NCBI GenBank assembly: GCA_021464415.1
Contig: CM038471.1
Span: forward strand, 27,997,234-28,061,233
Direction of reading: 5' to 3'
DNA from: Lonicera japonica
Lineage: Eukaryota; Streptophyta; Magnoliopsida; Dipsacales; Caprifoliaceae
DNA: 64,000 nt
The notes beneath the pieces were generated by a model. That model saw only the letters and a list, made by a program, of their open reading frames with translations. It had not been told where the DNA came from and searched no databases. Of this stretch, positions 1 to 12,334 are shown in pieces. Numbering within the stretch: the stretch's first letter is position 1; each line of letters opens with the position of its first letter. The translations under genes and the position numbers were made by a program.

Positions 1-28
1 AGTTTGTGTGAATTCTTCTTTTTCTGTC

Positions 29-1381
29 TCACTTAGACTTGCCCCCAATACGGACCTCTTTTCTTTCCTCTTCTGTCCCGAGGTTAATCCCAAGATTGTC
101 TCCTTTCTCGCTCTGTATACACTGCTCCTCCTGTTCAGGGTGTTCATTTAGTCTTTTCAACTTCATATAAGCAATTACAGAATTAAAATCAACAGGATAA
201 CGCAAAACAGAGTTTTCTTCATTGATAATAGTGCTTATAGGTACAAGTTTAAAAAGTAAATCTAGGAGTGATTCCTCCCTAGCCTTACCCTCACTCTTAT
301 CTCTCACCCTTACAATTTCACTATTTTCCCCTTTTTCTTGGTAGTCCGGATTAGCGTGTATCAAGTGTACAGGGTCGTCTCTTGGCTCGTTATCCCCCAG
401 AGCCATGACGTCGAAGAGATCTCTGATCATTTCTTCCTTTTCATCTTTTTCGTCTTCATTTTCTTCCTTCGGCCCGATTGTCAATTTGGTAAAAAATTTG
501 TGCATGACGTTTTCCCTGATATAAAGGTCCTCTTCATAGAAGATTTCCCATCCTGGAAGGTTCTCTCCGTCGATGTTTCTCCAAGGCTCTTGAAAGCCGC
601 AAAAGGGGAAGTCCCCTCCTTCTTTGACGAAAAACCCATTCAGAGAGCTAAAACTCGGATATTGATGCCCTCGGCTTTTTTTCTCTTGGTCGTCTTCTTC
701 GGTGTGTTGGTACCCCAACCCTTCTTTTTCGTGCCTCGTCACTGGTTCTAGGGCTCGGAGTAACCCTGGCTGCCCCATTCCTAAACTGGATCCAGGTAAA
801 TATTTCATCATTCTCAGCATATTTGTGATCTTGGTGCTGAGACCGGGGATATTGTCAGGGGGTAGATACTCGATTCTCTGGGTGGTGAGAGCTTGTACGT
901 GAGGCTCGTAAGAAAAGCCTCCCAACTCTATACTTTGGCTGCCGATGCCCAAAACAGGTAATTCCAGATCTGCCAAGGTCCTCTCATGATCTCCTTGGAT
1001 GGTGATTATATTCCCTTCAAACGGTATTTTGATCTTCTGGTGTAAGGAGGAGGAGAGTGCTCCTATGTCGTGTAGCCATGCTCTTCCCAACAGGAGGTTA
1101 AAACTGGAGGGAATGTCTATGATTTGAAAGTCGGCCAAAAAGTTTTCGGGACCAACCATGAGATCTAGTTTTAGGGAACCCAGAACGGCCCTTCTGGTGT
1201 TTTCATAGGCTTTAACAGTCACAGCTGATGGGGAAAGTTCTGAGTCTAAGATACCCAGACATCTGGCGGTCTTCAGGGGGCAGACATTTATGGTTGACCC
1301 GTTGTCGATGAGGACTTGCAGCAGGATTTTCTCTTGGGTTCGGACAGTGATATGGAGGGCCAGACTGTGTTTTTTTCCCAA
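29..1381 (-). pseudogene. pol: Aspartic protease region with G-patch-like tail, element A
   Basis: This 450-residue frame holds a retropepsin-type domain with LIDNGSTINVCPL in place of the usual DTG/DSG core, followed by the flap and hydrophobic core (FQIIDIPSSFNLLLGRAW). About 190 residues in, a glycine-rich stretch (LPGSSLGMGQPGLL...GLGYQ) resembles a G-patch, a nucleic-acid-binding module known next to the protease of some retroelements. An acidic linker toward reverse transcriptase follows. The frame upstream (1382-1885) is interrupted by stops. B has the same domain at 51901-52998, and the agreement between the two copies supports a once-functional protein. Confidence 0.85.
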
Positions 1382-1885
1382 TGGGGATAAGTCTTCATTT
1401 TAAAATGATAGACTTCTTTGGACTGTAAGTGACCCGATCATGTTTGGTAGTTGCTCGAGCGTGGAGTCTGGTGATATGACGGCCTCGTCTAGGAGCTTGA
1501 TAAAAGCGGTCCTGTGAGGCTTGGAGGCGACCAAGAGGCCCCAAATGGTGATGTGTGCCTGAGTTTTCTTTAACTGCTCTAGTACTCGATCTTCTCCTAT
1601 TTCCTTAGGAGGTGGTGATTTCTCGGCATCAATTGGTGGTGGCTAGTACACCCTCCCTGAACGGGTGATCTGTTGTATCCAAAGTGATGCCGGGTCTTAC
1701 CTCTCTGAGATTTCCAATGACTCTGGCTCTGTTGACCAACTGAAAGCTCCGGGGGAGGTTTCTGTCATACAGATTGTCTCATTGGGAAGGCCTCAGGGCT
1801 TCCAGGGTTGTTTCTTCTTATCCTGGGTCTATCCTATCCCATATTTTCTGGGATTGGTTTTAATTGTGAGTGGTTGTGGGATCCC

Positions 1886-3724
1886 CTAATTTGTCTTTCC
1901 TAAACACTGGCCGGGTAGGAAGTTCATTTTAGCCATCCATTGGTCAATTATCGGATTAAGGCATGGGGTAACTTGAGCTTTTCTTGGCAACACAACGGGG
2001 GCCTTATAAGCTGGGTCATCCCGAATGAGTCCTACGGGATCAAAGCCTTCCTCATCAGTGGTCAGGGCGTTAATTCTCGTAGGTGGAACATGGTTGGGAA
2101 GGGGATTGTTGGTAATATTGGGCCCGTCGGGTGCGGGAATGGTCCCGGCTTTAATGAGGTCCTGGATACGATTGCGAAGAGCCAAGCAACGTTCCATGTC
2201 ATGGCCTGCTGCTTGATGGTATGCACAGTTCTCATTCATCCTCCAAGTGCTGGGAATAGGGTTTGGTGGGGGGCGTGGGTTGAGTGGGGTGATCAGTCCG
2301 GCCTTTCAGAGTAGTTCCAGGCTTTTGACCAGGATAGTGGGAAGGGTGCAGAAGTTTCTCCTTTTCTTGGTCTCGGCGCTTGAAGAGTCTCCTTGTGCAG
2401 GCCAACTCATCGGAGGGGCTTGTTGTGACTGTTGGAATGGGTTTTGTTGATATGGGTACGAGCTTAGTTGATTCACAGTTGGAGTGGCTGTCTTTCTTCC
2501 GGTGTATGCGGATTTCTTGGTATCAGTATCTGCCTTCTTGGCTAATTCTTCCTCTACTTGCAACCCCATACTCAACAGTGCTCTGAAGTGTGGGAATACA
2601 TGTTTTCCCATGCAGCTTAGTACAGCTGGAGTGAAATTCTTCTGTATTATCTCCAACTATTCTTCTTCATCAGGCCGTTTGGACATTTGGGAGGGCATCT
2701 CTCTTCAGCGGGTGACAAAGTCGCTGAAGCTCTCTTTCTCGCCTTGCTTGGCCATTTCTAGGTGTTTACGGGTAATTTCCAAATCCTCGTTGGACCCGTA
2801 TTTAGTCATGAATTCCTTGACTATATCTCCCCAAGTCTTCGTGTGATGTTTCTCTAGATTGAAAAACCATCTCAGGGCGTCCCTTGTGAGAGTCATATGA
2901 AAGGCCTGAGCCAGCTCCGGCTCTCCACAGCCGAATACTTGCATGGATCTGATGTAGGATTGGAGATGGGTTTTGGGGGGGTGGTCCCTGTAAATTTGGA
3001 GATGGAAGAGAGCTTGAATCCCTGGGGTAGTCTTGCTTCTGGGTAGAGGGAGAATGCATTCATATCTGTAATCTCGTTTGCCCCTTTTATTAGGGAAACC
3101 CCCCTTTGCAGAACTCTCACCTGTTCTTTCAGTTTCTTCATTTCTTCACTCTTTCTTGACACCTCGTTTGGCTGTTCCCGAGTTATAACCGATTCTGCAT
3201 ACACTGCCAGGAGTCGGTTAATGTCTGGGTATTCATTAAGAGGGGCTACTGGGGCCGGAGGCTGAATAGGCCTTGCGGGAACTTATGGCCATGGTTGGTA
3301 TTGGGGGTCAAAGTCGAGTTGTACTTGGGGTTGCGGCCAAACTATGGATGGCTCTTGTCGTTGATAAGTAGGGCCTAAATCTGGGGCCCATTGGTTCTAA
3401 TTGTTGGGGGTCAGTTTGAACGGGACCGGCTACGATGGGACCCGTTGGTGGTGGGTTGGTTCCTTGGACCGGGGGAAGCACTTGTGAAGACTGTCCTTGG
3501 TTCGGATCTCGATTCGGTGGTAGTCGTTCAAACCCCGGCGGTGCGACTCGTTAGGCTGTCAGCTCTTCTATTCGAATCCGGGTGCCCTGTTGCTCGTTCG
3601 TGAGGTTTGCTAGATTCTTGCTGACGGTCATAAGCAAACGATGCATCTCGGCCAAGGTTGGCTGAACTGCAGACGCCTCGGCTAGGCTCTGATCTGTTTC
3701 TTGATTCTCATGTCCATCGGCCAT
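1886..3724 (-). pseudogene. gag: Degenerate gag of element A
   Basis: The gag start MADGHENQETDQ is at 3724, in the same context as the start of B gag. In order there is a proline/glutamine-rich N-terminal part, a charged stretch around EEMKKLKEQ, a retrotransposon capsid segment (WFFNLEKHHTKTWGDIVKEF, about 2705-2900) and a zinc-knuckle-like motif CAYHQAAGHDMERC (near 2190-2235). The knuckle has the pattern CX2HX4HX4C, a variant of the usual CX2CX4HX4C that fits Tat-type gag proteins. Stops and frame changes break the frame, including a TAA in the proline-rich region and a shift near 2900. The product would package element RNA in cytoplasmic particles. Comparison with B shows which changes are lesions. 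Confidence 0.85.
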
Positions 3725-4014
3725 TGCGAATGTGCTTGCTCTTACTAGTCTTCCGGTATGATCTCGACCGTTCCAACCTTCCAGACTGTATTCGTTTTAC
3801 GACTGTAGATGAAACCACATGGAGGAGATGAAGGAAGACTGTGGTGTGACTCGATTTTTGCCAAAAGAACCACTAAAAATTGCCGAGAAAAAACTCGGGC
3901 TTTAAAAAGGTGTCGTAAAGTAAGCCGTAAGGTGGTACATCCCTTACGGCTGTTTGACAAGTGTTTCTAGCCGACTCGATCTTATATGCAGCGCAGGTGT
4001 ATGAACGGTTAAGG

Positions 4015-4205
4015 CTTCAGGCTCCTTCCTATTTGGCAAGACCTTGCGATAAACCCCAGGGGCGGGTACGTGCAAGAGCCTTTTGATATACTTCCCGGGT
4101 ACGTGAGTGTTCTCATCACTCGATATACCTCGGGGGCGTACTTGGCCAAGGAGAGTGGAAGTAAATGCTTTCGGTTTATGTTGGCCCAAGCAAGCCAACT
4201 CCCTA
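4015..4205 (-). other. Conserved 5' leader block with stem-loop (element A)
   Basis: Part of the leader between PBS and gag is conserved with D (about 25620-25790) and B (about 46140-46307, continuing after 49612). The core contains GAGTG, a seven-base loop and CACTC. It may be a packaging or dimerisation signal; that role is inferred from conservation and position. Confidence 0.55.
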
Positions 4206-4459
4206 CTCACTTATAATACTTCCGAGGGTTTGGGGTAAATTCACACTCGTATGACCAATGCATGATTTGTGAAAGTGTGTGTAAAGTTCGAAAGGTTGAT
4301 TTCACAAATATCATTATATTTATTACGTATTTTGGAAAAACTCTCATCTTTAGAAAAAGTTTTCTTCTCAATTAATCAACATAAGTAGGGAAAGCAGTAA
4401 AAGCAAGTATTCAACAGATAAACAAAAGTCCACATATAAGAGTCTAGTTTTCTAACATG

Positions 4460-4477
4460 TCCCCAGCAGAGTCGCCA
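4460..4477 (-). other. Primer binding site of element A
   Basis: The minus strand reads TGGCGACTCTGCTGGGGA, one base after the LTR end. It starts TGG, as expected for pairing with a tRNA 3' CCA. Elements B and D have the same site with at most one change. Tat/Ogre-type elements are reported to use tRNA-Arg; assigning that tRNA here is inference. Confidence 0.85.
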
Positions 4478-4478
4478 C

Positions 4479-6042
4479 TGTGAGAATCCGCAAATGCGAC
4501 CCCCGTGTTTCGTCCCTGTTCGGTTGGGCGTCTGAAACGTCGGAACGGATTATGTCTTTCCATTTGCTGGTGTGTCTTTGTTGATTCATATCACGTGTCC
4601 CTATGTCCTATTTCTAGATGCAAAGAGGGTTCATTCAGAGTCGCCAGTACGTTTTACGAGAAAACGGACAAAAAAGGGGTCGCGTAAGAGGAAAGGCTAT
4701 AGACAAGCCTTTCCTTACACGTTTGTCTACGAAACCAGGATTCTATAAGGTTCGGAAACTATATTATGGTTTAGTAAGGTGTTAAGCACCCATTCCGCCC
4801 TTTTGGTCTCTAGTGGATTTTTATATGTTTATTCTATGTTGAAAAACTTGGATGCTTTTACTGACAGTATACTACTTTCTAAGTAAAAACCCTAATTTTG
4901 GGAAAACGGGAAAAAGGATAAAAACCTTTGTGTTCCGAGATCCAATTTTTAGTTTTTTTGAGAAATATAAATACAAGTGACAAGAGTTATTTTACTTTAG
5001 AGGGAGTTTTACCGTGTTTATTTCTCAGATAACAACGATTTTCTCGGGTTTTGACTTGTTTTGGAAAAAAGCTTGGATCTTGTATTGGAACTAATTCAAT
5101 ATGGAATTAGAACTCTTGAGGGGAGTTCTACCAAACGTATCACAATCTATGAAACAGATAGGATATACCGGATTTTTTAATTCCTAAGCAAGTTTTACCG
5201 GTCCGGGTTTTGAAAACAAGAATTTTATCCGGATGGTAATATACTTACTATTCTGGTTTTGCAAATAGTTTTATCAGGGTCTTTTGTTTTGAAAACGGTA
5301 GACCATTTGTAACTTGGCAATAAGTTTATTCAAATAAAACGTGGACAAAATAACAAAAATAAAACAAGTACACAGATATCTAATTTAAATACTAGAAGGG
5401 CTTTTCTTTACCTTCCCGACGAGAATAATAATAAGAAAGAAAATATAATACGGCAGAGAGATTTTCGGCGATAATAATTTTTTCCTTCTTTTGATATTTC
5501 CAAGAATTCGATTCCAGGGACGGGACACGTCGAGTGTCGAGAATAGATTCGATAATTCTTCAGAAATAAGACGACAATAGAGAATGCTCGATAAAAGACT
5601 AGAAAATTAGATTTAAAGCTTAGAATTCTTCAATCCCAAGTTGCTGCCTTGAACCCTTGGGGGGTGTTGGCCTATTTATACTGCTCGGGATAGATTGTCG
5701 CGCGACAAATCCCCAGAAAGGGCAAGTGTCGCGCGACATAGTGTCCAATGTCGCGCGACAAACGGCTGAAGTGATGTTTCTGACAGACTGATGTGTCAGA
5801 GAGTGGATGGTCGGGGTTAGAGGGGTTTGTCGCGCGACATAGAGCTGATTGTCGCACGACACATCAGTGATTGTCGCGCGACATACTGATATGTCGTACG
5901 ACAATCCCATTTAAAAAAAGTTTGTTGGCCAACAAACCCTTTCGGGGTAGTTTCGGGTGCCCGGGTGGGTCCCGGACCCAAAAATAGTAGTTCCTGAAGG
6001 TCGTTAGGGTTCTTGCGGGGGTCACGGATCAGGGTGTCTACA
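4479..6042 (-). repeat. 5' LTR of element A
   Basis: This 1564-bp LTR starts TGTAGACACC and ends GGATTCTCACA when read on the minus strand. It aligns with the B LTR (44347-45890) along its whole length. It contains seven copies of a GTCGCGCGAC-type palindrome (5695-5907), a TATA box TATAAATAGG (5671-5680) and a 3' segment that is conserved in the C and D families (about 4616-4830). The PBS follows its 3' end after one base. Confidence 0.93.
5671..5907 (-). promoter_or_regulatory. LTR promoter: palindrome cluster plus TATA box
   Basis: Upstream of the TATA box (5671-5680, minus strand) lie seven 10-bp sites. Five are perfect GTCGCGCGAC; two are variants (GTCGCACGAC and GTCGTACGAC). The first site begins about 15 bp from the TATA box. 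The same module occurs in the B LTR and in both antisense-gene promoters of element B. Confidence 0.75.
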
Positions 6043-6055
6043 CAAGCCTTTTCAC

Positions 6056-6487
6056 ATGCCCGTTGAATTGGAACATAAAGCATTTTGGGCAATTAAAATG
6101 ATGAACTTTAATTTGGAAAAAGCCGAAAGCAACCGAAAGTTGCAACTTGAGGAGTTGGAGGAATTAAGGAGGGATGCATACCAAAATGCTAAGATAAGCA
6201 AAGAACGTGCAAAAATTTTTCATGATAAATCTATTTTAAGAAAATAATTCAAACTTGGGTACAAAGTTCTAGTTTATGACACGCATTTGCATCTCTTCCC
6301 GGGAAAGCTGAAATCACGTTGGACCGGCCCATACATTGTTCGACATGTATTCCCTTTTGGGGCCGTGAATGTTGAGGATCCAAAAATCGGCTTTGTATTC
6401 AAAGTGAACGGACAACGCCTTAAGCCATTTTTGGAATTCCCACCTCAAGAGGAGTCTACCACTCTTGAAGATTCGACCTATTCCTAA
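6056..6487 (+). pseudogene. pol: Athila integrase C-terminal fragment
   Basis: The fragment begins at PVELEHKAFWAIKMMNFNLE, a segment just after the integrase catalytic core, and includes the coiled-coil-like LQLEELEELRRDAYQNAKI. It continues, after a stop (6245-6247), through DTHLHLFPGKLKSRWTGPYIV to VNGQRLKPFLEF and stops at 6485-6487. The catalytic DDE residues are missing because element A interrupts the gene at 6043. It would have been the C-terminal DNA-binding part of integrase. Confidence 0.85.
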
Positions 6488-7822
6488 CAAGCATAGGTGT
6501 TGTTTGTATATAATTTTTACTTTTTTTAAAAAAAAAATTTGCTTTATTTTATTTCCTTCCTTTTTGGGTTTGGTTTGATAAACATGATACGAGGAATGAA
6601 ATGTGGTTGTAATGCATGCATGTTATGTTTTATCTAATTCTAACCCGTCTTTTTTGTTAGTGTGTACATATAGTAATTTTGCTTTGAAAATAGCTCTCTT
6701 TGGCCTCATGAAAATCGAAAAGCCAAATGGGAGACTGCCAATTTCTCGTTCTCTTCACATTGAGGACAATGCGTTCTTCAAGTTAGGGGTAATGTACTTA
6801 AACTTTAATGGCTTTTCAATTTCGGAATTTTTCATGTGTTTAGAGCTTAAAGATGAATAAAAAAAAATTGATGATGATTGGTTCATTAGCTATTGGCATG
6901 AATTCCTTGATCTAGATGGAATTTTGAGTGATAATCTACCTTGTTTTACTTCAATTAGATTCATGACCCTAAAAACGTTCATTAAAATTTGTAAATGCTT
7001 CAAGTAGAGAAATTCTTTCGTAACACTTAGAGTAATTTTTATTTTGTGAAGAGGGAATTCTTGTCCAAAAATGATGAAAGTTTTTTCGAAAAGATCCTCT
7101 GATAGAGAGGACAAATGCATGGCACTTTGAAAAACTTGGATGACTTTTAATCCTAATATTGACTTAAAATTCACTTGACTAAATCATAAGTCTCTTTGTC
7201 TAATATTATGGATAGGTAAAGGTTACCATATGGGAAAGGGTGAATAGCTTCCTTCAAGCTTAATAAATAAGCGTAAAATGTCAAATTTTATACAGTGAGT
7301 CTGCTGCCCCCCATAGAGATGAAAACCTCCTTGAACTAATTTAGCGAAAATTCCAAGAAAATATAAGAAAAGTGCTTAGAAATGGACAAAATTTAAAACT
7401 TTCGTTTTTGAAGGAAATTCCTCTTCCATCTCTAATGATCAATACTATTTGTGTTTAAATGAGAATTTTGCTAATATAAGGCTTAGCATGTGATTAAAGG
7501 GAAGTATGGGTTAAGTTTCTAAAGGAGATAAGCAATTTAGATAGTCATTCAAAATCCCATAAGTTTAGAAATAGTGATAGTAATGTCATAAGCTTTGCAA
7601 ATTGAACTTTTGAAATCATCATTCTCGTCATTCACCATGATCAAACTTTTGATGTTTGTAGGTATCATCACTGTAAACCTTCACGAGACAAACCTCGTCT
7701 TCTAAAGGAACTTGGAAGTTTTTAAAATGGCTTAGTGCATTATATCAATGCATTATCGGATAATATTATTTTTCTTTTATTTATCTTGCTAAGGGACTAG
7801 CAAGAGATAAGTCGGGGGGAGT
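6488..7822 (+). other. Athila 3' untranslated region
   Basis: AT-rich sequence lies between the integrase stop and the LTR. Athila elements often carry an env-like gene here; I see no frame that supports one. It ends in the polypurine tract at 7811-7822. Confidence 0.6.
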
Positions 7823-9565
7823 TGATAAACGCTTAATATTGTCATTCATACGCTCATTTTCGGAGTTGTTTGACGCGTTTATTTCTCTAAAACTACTCGG
7901 TTTGCTAACTTATTTCGCGATTAGTCTCGTAGCACTTTTGTATTTAACAATGCTTGGAAAGGCACATTTTGTGTTTATTTTGGTGTCTTTAGATTTCAAG
8001 AAATATTGTATTTAATACAATAGTGGAATTTTTCATGGACAAAAGGAATTCAAGAAAGTAAGTCTCCATGTGATTAAAGAGCATCCAAGATAGTGGAATT
8101 CTCCATGTCCATGTGATTAAAGAAAGAAAGTGGAATTGTCCATGTGATTAAAGAAAGAAAGTGGAATTGTCCATGTGATTAGAGAGCATCCAAGATAGTG
8201 GAATTCTCCACCAAAAATAAAAAAAGCATTGTTTATTTTTGGCATCCAACACAACTCTCCTATTTATAGTCTTCTTTGTTGCTTTGGAGAGGAGTCTTAT
8301 TTTTTATTTCTCATTTCTCAATTTATAGAGAGCTTGTAATATTTTTTTCTAGAGAGAGAAATGGAGTTCACTTTTATAATTCTTGTCTCTACATTTATTA
8401 TGGAGTAAATTTCTTTGCTAAGGCTAAAAGATGAAATTTGCAATGCATTAATTATGTAAGTTCAGTTCTCATTCCATTGTTAGTATTGTTAAATACTTTT
8501 TGAATTCTTCATCTTCTCCATTTTTTCATCCATTCATAAGCTAGTAAGATAATTTTCATATGATGATTTGACTTTGTATGCCTTGTATACATAGATCTCA
8601 AGCATTAATGAAGAGATGATACACTTGTGTATTTCTTACTAGCCTATGTCCATTCTTTCTTTGAATGAGATACTTTTCATTGCCAAGCATGATTAGTTTT
8701 TGAATATTCATGGAAACACCATAAATTTGAGATTTTAATCTTTAAATACTTTAATGATATGTTGAGTGCTTTCTACACTTTATGTGATTTTAAGACTCAT
8801 CATTTTCTTAGTTAAAGTGTTACCAAAGAGGATCTTTTAAATTTATGTCATAAACAACTTCATTAATCATTTTAAGGATTCAATTTGTATTTATCAAATA
8901 AGTCTATATAGGACGGTTTGACCTCCACCTAGACCTCCCAATCTTAGACAAATGAAATGTTATGATTTATCGAGCTAAACTCCTTGTAGTTAGCCATTTT
9001 CATAATCAAGTCATTTGCCTAGGAAAACTAACAATGAGTTCTTAAATGCCTAGTTTAAATTTATGCCTTTTCTTTTTGTGTATTTTAAGTTTGAATCTTG
9101 GTTGACATTATATGGGAATGGGTTGCACTTGCTTCACACCCTTTGTCACAAGATAAAAATGAGAGATACACTTGTGTTGATATTTGTTTACACCCTTTCT
9201 TTATATGGCATTTATATGGGAATGGGTTGCTTTTGCTCCACACCCTTTTGCTTAGAAATGGGTAAAATATTCAACACTTAGGAATTGCATTGAGAACTTT
9301 GAATGAGGTTGATTTTACTTAACTTTGCAAAACAAATGAATTCTATAATGCCTTAGCCTTTTTTCATCTATTGTTACATCATTTTAATTTTTATTGCAAG
9401 ACTTTAAAATCAACCAATTAAATTCCCTTACCAAAAACCTTGGACTCGTAATCACCACATCGTCTTTCTGACTATCCTTGTGGTTCGACACTTGGACTTA
9501 CCAAGTATTATAACTTGACAACCTGCACTTGGGTACCTAAGCACGGAAGTATTTTCGGCGCGTCA
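7823..9565 (+). repeat. Athila 3' LTR
   Basis: This 1743-bp LTR starts TGATAAACGC directly after the polypurine tract and ends GGCGCGTCA. Its last ~100 bp resemble the end of the solo LTR at 46308-48300 (shared wording around GTGGTTCGACACT and the terminal GCGCGTCA). It holds a short tandem repeat at 8094-8200. Confidence 0.85.
8094..8200 (+). repeat. Short tandem repeat inside the Athila LTR
   Basis: A unit of about 31 bp (CCATGTGATTAAAGAAAGAA plus GTGGAATTGT) is repeated two to three times, with a partial copy upstream. It probably arose by slippage. Confidence 0.6.
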
Positions 9566-9933
9566 TTAATCTAACTATGAAAAGGTTTTTTTCAAGTTTT
9601 TTTTTCATCATGTTAACATTAAAACCCATATATAATTTAACATTCATTTTGAACCCAAATTAGTTTTTTTGAACCCAAATTTCAGATTTTTGAACCCAAA
9701 ACTATATTAGAATAAAAAAAATTAAAACACACATACTCACGGGCGAATTTTTTCTACTTTTTTTTTTAACCCAAATTTGAGAAGTTTTTATTTAGTTTCA
9801 AATTTCAGATTCTAAGTTTTTATTTACACTATTCACTGCATCTTAATTTTCTACATCTACATTTAATTTAACATTAAACCCAAGTTTAAAAAAAAATTAT
9901 AACATTTAATTGTGATGTCAAATTTATAGCACT

Positions 9934-10223
9934 TAAGCTCCGTTTGATTGCAAAGATGGAAAAAGAAAATAAATTTAGTTAGTTTGTGTGAAAAGATAGA
10001 AAATAAGTTGAAAGATGTTACTCATTTTATGAGTATATATTCTACATCCTTCAATATTTTTGGTGAAAAATTTTTACTCACCACTAAGCAAAGAAAATTT
10101 CTTCATGAAAAAACTTAAAAATCAAGAGGATATCACTTCTATCACTTAAATTATTTTCCATCTTTTCACCAAAACTAACTCAATTTATTTTCTTTTTCCA
10201 CCTTACAATAAAACGGAGCCTTA
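9934..10223. mobile_element. MITE with long terminal inverted repeats
   Basis: The left end TAAGCTCCGTTTGATTG and the inverse of the right end (TAAGGCTCCGTTTTATTG) match, and the pairing continues for about 70 bp through GGAAAAAGAAAATAAATT. The element is 290 bp. The ends resemble hAT-type MITEs, but I could not resolve a target duplication, so the superfamily is uncertain. Confidence 0.75.
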
Positions 10224-10402
10224 TGGTTGGTTTTTTTTTTCATGTTTTTCAAATTTTTTTCTCATGTGAACATTAACATTCAAAATATTACATGTGTACT
10301 CACGGTTGGATTTTTTTCATTTTTTTTAACCCAAATTTCATACTTTTGAACCCAAACTCCCCAAAACTATTATTATAATAAAAAATAAAAACATACATAC
10401 AT

Positions 10403-10403
<1 letters not shown>

Positions 10404-10438
<35 letters not shown>
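10404..10438. repeat. (GA)n microsatellite
   Basis: About 17 uninterrupted GA units. Confidence 0.95.
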
Positions 10439-10442
<4 letters not shown>

Positions 10443-12334
10443 GAAGAAGAAATAGTTAAAACATACTCCGTATATGAATAGTAGCCCAAAACTATATTAG
10501 AATAACAATTGGTGGACAATATTAATTAAAGAAGAACAAAACTCACATACATACATGAAAAAAAATATATGGAATAACATACATACATACATTCTTCAAA
10601 AAATGAACCAATATAGTATATTTTTCAAAAGAGTAAAAAATAACAAAAAGTAGAAGATGGGAAATCTTAATGAAAGAGAGTATTTTTTTTGTGAGGGAGA
10701 GAAAGAGAGAGTATTTATAAAAAAAAATGTGAGAGGGAAAAAGTTAGAAATTTTGAAATTTTGAAATTTGAAATTCAAATTGTATTTTTTTATTATTAAA
10801 TTAAGGTGGAGAAAAATAAAGTAAAAAAAATATGATTTGATTGGGTGATTTGATATCCTAAAAACACATCCAATGGTTCATATTTCTTTTTATGTTTTGT
10901 AAATAAATTTAGACCATTGATTAAATAAAGAAAAAAGTGTGTCTTATAATTTAGATATGCCTCAATTGCTTAAGAAAAATGCGACATTGCACTTGCTACG
11001 CAATCTCAAAACCAAAAAACAAGGAATTGCGAAATTGTAATTGAAAATGCTGATTAATTAACTCAAAACCAAAATATACTTGAGACCTATTGGGAGAACT
11101 CAAGTACTCTCTTTCCGATTCAGTAAACAACTCTCAGGGATCTTTTTTTCCTTTAGGAAGATACAATTAAGAGCGAAACAATCAACCTATAGATATTGGA
11201 AGATCCAACAAATTCTTCCAATGTATCATTTCCGAGCATAATGAAATTCATAGGTATAGGAAGCAACACTATCAAATAAATTTTTTTTTCTTTCGGCATC
11301 TCCAAGCTCCGGCTATCTTCATTGCCGACAAATCTAACCTCCCATAAATTTTATATAATATTTTTAGTGTGAGAAAGCAAGATTGTTAATAAAAAAATGT
11401 TTCTATTTTTTCGTAATTTGTTCAATGCCTGCTGCTCCATGCCTCCTTTAAAATAATTTGGATTTTTAAGAGTAAAACATTAAAATAGTATAAGAATTTC
11501 TATATATAGATATATATTTTTTTTCGGATGTTGGTGAAGCAAATAATAAAGCTGTAAATGGGAAAATAACCATTGGTTTGACATTAATGCATCTGTTAGT
11601 TTAATTAATCCATTTTTATGTAGGTTTGACATTAACGTGTCTGTTAGCATAATTACTCTATTTTAATCGAGATAACTTCAGAAAATTTAAATTTTCAAAA
11701 TCGTAACAATATATTTGTAGGTATGTGAGCTTCTTTTGTGGACAAATGTAAATCATTTTTATCTCACTATATTAATAAAGGTATGATTTACTGAAAAAAG
11801 TAACAAGAATAAAAGAGAAATAATGAAGTACTTATAGATGTGTGTTGTTTGATTTATATTCAAAAAAATAAGAAGAAAAAAAGAGAAAATAATGAAGAAC
11901 TTAATTATTAATGTTTGTTGTAGAAGAGAACTTTAACATAACCGAAAGCTCCTAATTTATTATACTGCACACAATATTTAAATATTGTGTTATACACAGG
12001 GATAAGAAAGTATGACCCAAATTGTCATCAATAATAGACCCTCGTATATATCACAATATTTGAACGAGTGTTCAAAATATAATAAATTAAGTGCTTTTGG
12101 TCTACTTTAAGTTACATTTTGTATATTGGTAGGGAGTTTATGATTTTTCTTATTCAATCATTTTTTTTGTATGAGATATTAGAAGAAATTAAATGTTTAT
12201 AAAATAAATGCCTCTGAATTTTACTCTTTTGTTTGTTAAAAGAAACAAATAATAAAAAGAAAAATTGGTGGTGTTATTGTGAATTGTGTATTAGAAAAGG
12301 TGAAGTGATGGTGTCTTTTCTCGCTGTAGGGACG

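Larger units (their letters stand above)
1..6042 (-). mobile_element. Tat-lineage Ty3/gypsy element A, 5' portion
   Basis: Read on the minus strand the order is 5' LTR (6042 to 4479), PBS, a ~740-bp leader, gag (from 3724) and protease. The element then leaves the window at position 1. Gag and protease match element B (44347-64000) almost residue for residue, and the LTR ends are the same (TGTAGAC...TTCTCACA). A, B and P1 are therefore one family. The right LTR end abuts an Athila integrase reading frame at 6043, so A inserted into that older element. The candidate 5-bp target duplication on this side is CAAGC (6043-6047); the other side is outside the window. Gag and protease contain stops, so this copy is not autonomous. 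Confidence 0.9.
6043..9565 (+). mobile_element. Athila-type Ty3/gypsy element, 3' end
   Basis: A plus-strand remnant holds the end of the integrase, a ~1.3-kb non-coding 3' region, a polypurine tract (GTCGGGGGGAGT, 7811-7822) and a complete 3' LTR. The integrase C-terminus has the wording typical of the Athila lineage (LHLFPGKLKSRWTGPYIV). The 5' part lies on the far side of element A, outside the window. The base right of the LTR starts TTAAT, a candidate target duplication that cannot be checked here. Confidence 0.85.
9566..12334. other. AT-rich non-coding stretch
   Basis: No supportable gene was found. The stretch has repeated phrases around AACCCAAATTTCAGA (9650-9780 and 10330-10380), one MITE and a GA microsatellite, which are listed separately. 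Confidence 0.6.

Noticed and set aside
338..902. Plus-strand frames opposite the protease region
   Set aside because: They are shadows of the minus-strand gag-pol and have no recognisable domain.
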